Shown: piece after piece, positions 60,110-64,000 of the stretch
Layout of the letters: every line of letters begins with the position of its first letter
How positions within the stretch are numbered: position 1 is the first letter of the stretch
DNA from: Streptomyces flavochromogenes
GTDB taxonomy: Bacteria; Actinomycetota; Actinomycetes; Streptomycetales; Streptomycetaceae
Assembly: GCF_000717595.1 (NCBI RefSeq)
Contig: NZ_JNZO01000003.1
Location: forward strand, 124,001 to 188,000
Length of the DNA: 64,000 bases
Reading direction: 5' to 3'
The notes under the pieces: generated by a model
What the model saw: only the letters and a program-made list of their open reading frames with translations
Database searches by the model: none
Told to the model about the DNA's origin: nothing
Translations under genes and position numbers: made by a program

Positions 60110-60718
60110 CTAACGGCCGCCCACGCGGCCGTGCAGCAGCCGAGAGAGCGCCGCGTGCACGTCGTCGAGCGAACGCTCGCTCTGGAACGCCTGCCAGTCG
60201 AGCGCCGCCACGAGCACCATCCCGACCAGCGCCGCCGCCGTCAGCTGGACGTCGATCTCGTCGCTCAGCTCACCGCCCGCGACCGCCTCCCGCAGTACTC
60301 CCTCGACCACCGCGACCGCCTCCTGGCGGACCACCAGGAGCGTGGAGTTCCAGGCCCGGTTGGTGCGCCAGAGCTCGGCCACGTACAGCTGGGTGAAGGC
60401 CGGGTAGCGGTCGATGAAGACGAGACCCGCCCGGATCATCGCGTCCAGCGCGTCGACCCGGCTCCCGCCGCGCCCGGCGGTCTCCTCGGCCGCCGTCCGC
60501 AGCGAGGCCGTGAGCAGCGACACCCCGTGGCGCAGCAGCTCCTCGAAGAGCTCGGTCTTGCTCTTGAAGTTGTAGTAGACCGTGCCCTTGGCCACGCCGG
60601 CCCGCTCGGCGATCTCGTCCACCGTCGTCGCGGAGAAGCCCTGCTCCGCGATGAGGGTGACGGCCGCCTCGTAGAGCTTCGCGCGCGTGGCCTGGCGTCG
60701 GGTGCTGCTGCTGTCCAT
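60110..60718 (-). CDS. TetR-family transcriptional regulator
   Basis: A 202-aa regulator. The N-terminal helix-turn-helix is typical (RAKLYEAAVTLIAEQGFSATTVDEIAERAGVAKGTVYYNFKSKTELF, about 12-58), followed by a helical ligand-binding domain. ATG 60718 is chosen because the fold starts just after it. It is the last gene after the ATPase and YhgE genes, with 43 nt between YhgE and tetR. The TetR-type palindrome upstream of the ATPase gene is its likely target, giving autoregulation of the whole unit. The inducer is unknown. Confidence 0.92.
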   Translation of the reverse strand: MDSSSTRRQATRAKLYEAAVTLIAEQGFSATTVDEIAERAGVAKGTVYYNFKSKTELFEELLRHGVSLLTASLRTAAEETAGRGGSRVDALDAMIRAGLVFIDRYPAFTQLYVAELWRTNRAWNSTLLVVRQEAVAVVEGVLREAVAGGELSDEIDVQLTAAALVGMVLVAALDWQAFQSERSLDDVHAALSRLLHGRVGGR

Positions 60719-60761
60719 GGGGTCGATTCTCACAGGTGTCGCGGGTGTCACCGGCCCCGTC

Positions 60762-62858
60762 TCACAGGGTCAGTTCGGGGTGGAGCCGGTCGAGCGTCCA
60801 GACCTGCTTCCTGCGGGCGGACACGGCGGTCAGTGCCAGGGCGCCCAGGGTGAACGCGGCGAGCACCGCGCAGGCCTGCCAGACGGGCCCGATCCCGCCG
60901 CCCGAGATCAGCCGGCGCAGGGCCTCGACCACGTAGCTCATCGGCAGGAACGGGTGGACGGCGTTGAAGAACCCCGGACTGGTCTGGACGGGGTACGTGC
61001 CGCCCGCGGAGGTCAGCTGGAGCATCAGGACCGCGAGGACCAGGATCCGGCCGGCCGCGCCGAAGCGGGCGTTGAGCCACTGGATGATCGCGGAGAAGCA
61101 GCAGGTGACCAGGGCGAGGAAGCCGACGGTTCCGGCGGCGCGGTCCATCTGGAGGCCGAGGCCCCAGTGCAGGACCGACATGAGGGCCGCGACCTGGAGG
61201 ACGCCGATCGCCGCCACCGGGAGCCAGCCCGCGAGGGCGATCCGCCAGGCGGAGCCGCCGGCGGCCAGCGCGCGCCGGTTCAGCGGCTGGATGATCATGT
61301 AGGCGACCATGGCGCCGACCCAGAGGGAGAGCGGGATGAAGTACGGGGCGAAACCGGTGCCGTAGTTGGGCGCCTTGTGCAGCGACTGGGAGGCCAGCTG
61401 CACGGGATCGGCCATGACCTCCGTACGCCGGTCGCGGTCCTGCTCGTCGTAGTCGGGGATCCGGTCGACCCCGTCCTTCAGGCCGGAGGCGAGGGTGCCC
61501 GAGCCGTCGGCCAGCTTGAACAGACCGCCGTCGAGGTCGCCCGCGCCCTTCTTGAGCTTGCCGACGCCGGTGTCGAGGCTCACGGAGCCGGTCTTGGCGC
61601 CGCTGATGCCGGTGTGCAGCTTCTCCGCGCCGGCGGCCACCTTCTTCGCGCCCGCGTTGAGCTCGTTGATCTTCCGGATGGCGTCCTCGACGTCCTCGTC
61701 GAGGTGCGGGGCGCGGCGGGCCAGCTCGTCGGCCTGCTTCGTGAGCTTCTCGAGCCGCGCGTCGAGGGTCTTGAGGTCGCTCGTGCTGTTCTTGGTCAGT
61801 TCGTGCACGTCGTCCGCGATCGTGGCGACCTCGTCGGCCGAGACCGAGGCCTTCTTGAGGTTGGCGCAGATGGTGGGGAACTGGGTGGCGGCCCCCGGCT
61901 TCGCGACGCACTCCTCCTGGTGGATCCTGGCCAGCTCGTCGTCGGCCACATGGGCCGCGCTGCGGACCAGCGGGGCCCGCCTCACCAGGTCGTCGAGGTT
62001 GTTGCGGGCGGCGGTGGCGGAGTCCGAGACGAGCCGGGCGGTGTCGCGGATCGACCTGCCGTTGTTCGCCAGATAGGGGCGGACCTTGTCGGCGTTGCCG
62101 TTCACCTTGTCGGCGAGCGACTGCGTTCCGGTCGCGACCTTGCGGGATCCGCTCTCCAGGTCCTTGGCGCCCTTGTCGAGCTTCTTCAGGCCGGCGGCCA
62201 GGTCGCCGCTGCCGGCCTTGGCGTCCTTGAGGCCGTTCGCCAGGTCCTTCGAGCCCTTCTTCGCCTTGTCCACGCCCTGCTTGAGGTCGCCCGCGCCCTT
62301 CGCCGCCTTCGCGGTGGCGTCGTGGATGTCGGAGAAGGAGATGAAGATCTTGTCGAGGAAGGTGCGGGAGGACTTGGTGGACGCCGCGGTGCGGACCTCG
62401 GAGAACACCGTCCGCGAGATCTGGCCGACGATGTAGTTGTTGGCGTCGTTCGTCCGCACCCGCAGGGCGCCGGTCTCGGGGGCGTCGCCCGAGCTGGAGG
62501 CGATGCGCGAGCTGAAGTCGCCGGGCATGGTCAGGGACAGGTAGTACGTGCCGTCCTCGACGCCCTCGCGCGCCTCGGCGTCGCTCACCTGGTGCCAGGC
62601 GAAGGTCTTGCTGTCGAGCAGCCCCTTGGTGATGTCGTCACCGGCGTTGATCTTCTTGCCGTCGGTGGTGGCGCCCCGGTCCTCGTTCACGAGGGCGACG
62701 GGGATCTTGTCGAGCCTGCTGTACGGATCCCAGAACGAGTACAGGTACAGGGCGCCGTACAGCAGGGGCAGCAGCAGGATCGCGACGAGCGCGGCGCGCG
62801 GCAGCTTTCCCCTGCCGAAGCGCTTCAGCTCAAGCGCGGCCAGTTTCGGCGAGCGCAT
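60762..62858 (-). CDS. YhgE/Pip-family membrane protein
   Basis: A 698-aa protein. One N-terminal helix (about 18-40) leads to a large extracytoplasmic region of about 420 residues made of helical, Lys/Gly/Ala/Asp/Ser-rich pseudo-repeats (AKGAGDLKQGVDKAKKGSKDLANGLKDA type), then five or six C-terminal membrane helices resembling ABC-2 permeases. YhgE/Pip relatives act in phage binding and in type VII (EsaA) secretion; the role here is more likely export. GGAGGGGG precedes ATG 62858, which overlaps the ATPase gene by 29 nt. Operon with the ATPase and tetR. Confidence 0.9.
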   Translation of the reverse strand: MRSPKLAALELKRFGRGKLPRAALVAILLLPLLYGALYLYSFWDPYSRLDKIPVALVNEDRGATTDGKKINAGDDITKGLLDSKTFAWHQVSDAEAREGVEDGTYYLSLTMPGDFSSRIASSSGDAPETGALRVRTNDANNYIVGQISRTVFSEVRTAASTKSSRTFLDKIFISFSDIHDATAKAAKGAGDLKQGVDKAKKGSKDLANGLKDAKAGSGDLAAGLKKLDKGAKDLESGSRKVATGTQSLADKVNGNADKVRPYLANNGRSIRDTARLVSDSATAARNNLDDLVRRAPLVRSAAHVADDELARIHQEECVAKPGAATQFPTICANLKKASVSADEVATIADDVHELTKNSTSDLKTLDARLEKLTKQADELARRAPHLDEDVEDAIRKINELNAGAKKVAAGAEKLHTGISGAKTGSVSLDTGVGKLKKGAGDLDGGLFKLADGSGTLASGLKDGVDRIPDYDEQDRDRRTEVMADPVQLASQSLHKAPNYGTGFAPYFIPLSLWVGAMVAYMIIQPLNRRALAAGGSAWRIALAGWLPVAAIGVLQVAALMSVLHWGLGLQMDRAAGTVGFLALVTCCFSAIIQWLNARFGAAGRILVLAVLMLQLTSAGGTYPVQTSPGFFNAVHPFLPMSYVVEALRRLISGGGIGPVWQACAVLAAFTLGALALTAVSARRKQVWTLDRLHPELTL

Positions 62859-63840
62859 CGGCCGCCCCCTCCTCGGTCGTGTCTTCGGTGAGATCGCCGT
62901 CGGCCTCGTCGGCCTCGTCGGCCTCCTCGGCCTTGCCGGGCACCTGGGCCTCGTTCGCCTTGGTGTCGGCGTCGGCGTCGGCGTCCGTCTCGGCGGCGGT
63001 GCCTGCGGCGGTGTCGGCCTCGGCCTCGGCCTCGGCCTCGGCCTTGGCGTCGGCGTGGGCCTCGGCCTCCGCGTCGTCGGTGCGGGTCTCGGTGCCGCGC
63101 GCGGTGCCGGCCGCCGCCTCGTCGGTGGGGGCGTCGAGGGTGGTGATCCGCAGGGCGCCCTCGGGGGCCTCGCTGCAGACCGCCAGGACGGTGGTCCCCG
63201 AGTCGGCCACCGAGCGCAGCAGCGCCCAGGCCTCGGCGCGGTCGGCGTCCGAGAGCTTCAGGTCCGTGTCGTCCACGGCGAGCAGCCGGGGCGTGCCGAT
63301 CAGGGCCAGGGCGATCGAGAGCCGCAGTGCCTCGAGCCGCTCCAGATCCCGTACGGAGGTCCGCTCGCCCTTCGGCAGGGAGGCCAGGTCGAGCCCCGCG
63401 GCCGCCACGGCCTCGTCGATCCGGGCCCGGGCCGACGCGCGCCGCTCGGACGGGCGGCGCAGGAACGTCCGGACGGAGCCGTCGAAGCGGCTCTGGAGCA
63501 GGGCCCGCTCGCCCAGGTGCTCGGCCACCGTGAAGGCGGGGTCGAGCTCGCTGACACCGGGGACGTGCCCCAGGGCGCTGATCCGGCGCACCGCGGCCAT
63601 CTTCCTGGGCAGCGGCAGACCGCCGATCTCGGCGGTGCCCTCCTTGGCCTTCATCCGGCCGGTGAGGGCGAGCAGCAGGCAGGTGCGGCCCGAGCCCGAG
63701 GGCCCCTCGATCGCCACCAGCGTGCCAGGCCCGGCCCGGAACGAGACCTTTCTGAAGGCCCAGCCGCGCGGCCCCTTCAGTCCGAATCCGTCCGCGACGA
63801 CGGCGGCGCCGTGCGGCCGCTCCTCGGCTTCCGCTCCCAC
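62830..63840 (-). CDS. ABC-type ATP-binding-like protein with Ala/Glu/Asp-rich tail
   Basis: A 336-aa protein. Residues about 13-235 form an ABC ATPase fold, but the P-loop is GPSGSGRT (46-53) with R52 in place of lysine, and the LSGGQ signature is replaced by a RDLERLEAL stretch. The Walker B region LLAVDDTD lacks the usual glutamate. Nucleotide hydrolysis is doubtful. The last 85 residues are Ala/Glu/Asp/Thr repeats encoded by GGCCTC and GTCGGC hexamers. GTG 63840 follows GGGGGG. It overlaps the YhgE gene and is probably its partner. Confidence 0.8.
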   Translation of the reverse strand: MGAEAEERPHGAAVVADGFGLKGPRGWAFRKVSFRAGPGTLVAIEGPSGSGRTCLLLALTGRMKAKEGTAEIGGLPLPRKMAAVRRISALGHVPGVSELDPAFTVAEHLGERALLQSRFDGSVRTFLRRPSERRASARARIDEAVAAAGLDLASLPKGERTSVRDLERLEALRLSIALALIGTPRLLAVDDTDLKLSDADRAEAWALLRSVADSGTTVLAVCSEAPEGALRITTLDAPTDEAAAGTARGTETRTDDAEAEAHADAKAEAEAEAEADTAAGTAAETDADADADTKANEAQVPGKAEEADEADEADGDLTEDTTEEGAADALAETGRA

Positions 63841-63862
63841 GGGTCCACCCCCCGATTCCCCT

Positions 63863-63888
63863 TTTTGAACTGACTGGTCAGTGCAAAA
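63863..63888. promoter_or_regulatory. TetR-type operator upstream of the ATPase/YhgE/tetR operon
   Basis: Nested inverted repeat: ACTGAC (63869-63874), TG, GTCAGT (63877-63882), flanked by TTTTG and CAAAA (63863-63867 and 63884-63888). Total 26 bp with one mismatched pair. It lies 23 nt upstream of the ATPase GTG. Confidence 0.85.
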
Positions 63889-64000
63889 GTTACCCCCGAG
63901 TCGGCTTCTCAGGCAAAACCCCAGGTCACGGGGATTGTCAGTGGGGGCGGGCACGATGGACACATACGGCCACGAAGCCGTCACGCGACGACAGGAGGAC
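63889..64000 (+). other. Right-edge region, probable 5' end of a plus-strand gene
   Basis: An ATG at 63957 opens a frame that stays open to the window edge, and a strong AGGAGGA sequence lies in the last 10 bases. Either a gene begins at 63957 or, more likely, a start codon lies just beyond 64000. The product cannot be judged. Confidence 0.35.

Overview
The window is a GC-rich actinobacterial chromosome segment, almost certainly from Streptomyces or a close relative. Coding sequences show very high third-position GC, many GTG and some TTG starts occur, and stop/start overlaps (GTGA, ATGA) are common. Gene content is housekeeping plus conserved actinobacterial envelope and regulatory genes; I see no prophage, transposon, CRISPR array, rRNA or tRNA.

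Layout. 1-9.7 kb: the aa3 oxidase genes ctaC-ctaD-ctaF, then an L,D-transpeptidase lipoprotein and an odd receiver-domain protein, then ctaE-qcrC-qcrA-qcrB, together encoding the bc1-aa3 respiratory supercomplex. 9.8-15.6 kb: trpD, a class V aminotransferase behind a SAM-IV riboswitch, a stand-alone Lrp/AsnC effector domain coupled to a rhomboid protease, a zinc-ribbon protein and an NYN-domain protein. 15.9-19.5 kb: two paralogous NlpC/P60 hydrolases and a lipoprotein with a metallopeptidase-like motif. 19.5-26.5 kb: a PadR-MATE pair around a 43-bp palindrome, then two multi-pass envelope proteins and PimB. 26.6-35.9 kb: long-chain acyl-CoA ligase, phosphoesterase, SRPBCC protein, ArsA-like protein, DUF5304 protein, glucokinase, an EEP nuclease-like protein, an alpha/beta hydrolase and an acyltransferase. 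36-41.1 kb: a MacRS-like two-component system, D-lactate dehydrogenase, and a fused anthranilate synthase behind a trp leader peptide and attenuator. 41.2-47.8 kb: a large amidase, class II DAHP synthase, bfd/bfr, a molybdopterin-oxidoreductase-like protein and a DUF4396 protein under a CsoR-like copper box. 47.8-57 kb: endonuclease IV, PASTA kinase, thiOSG behind a TPP riboswitch, ferredoxin reductase, an Rv2175c-like DNA-binding protein, thiE and metF. 57.7-64 kb: an amine-oxidase/desaturase-like flavoprotein, a DUF4126 protein, and a TetR/YhgE-Pip/ATPase module with its own operator.

Themes. Respiration, aromatic amino-acid supply (trpD, trpEG, aroH), thiamine and methyl-group metabolism, iron storage and envelope building are interleaved in an order that, from memory, resembles Mycobacterium tuberculosis Rv2172c-Rv2200c. 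Control is rich in RNA and short-leader mechanisms: SAM-IV and TPP riboswitches, a trp attenuator, and at least eleven genes whose start codon lies 6-7 nt after a TANNNT -10-like hexamer, predicting leaderless mRNAs. The least explained parts are the phosphoesterase/SRPBCC/ArsA-like/DUF5304 block, the receiver protein inside the oxidase locus, and the YhgE-linked ATPase with a non-canonical P-loop.
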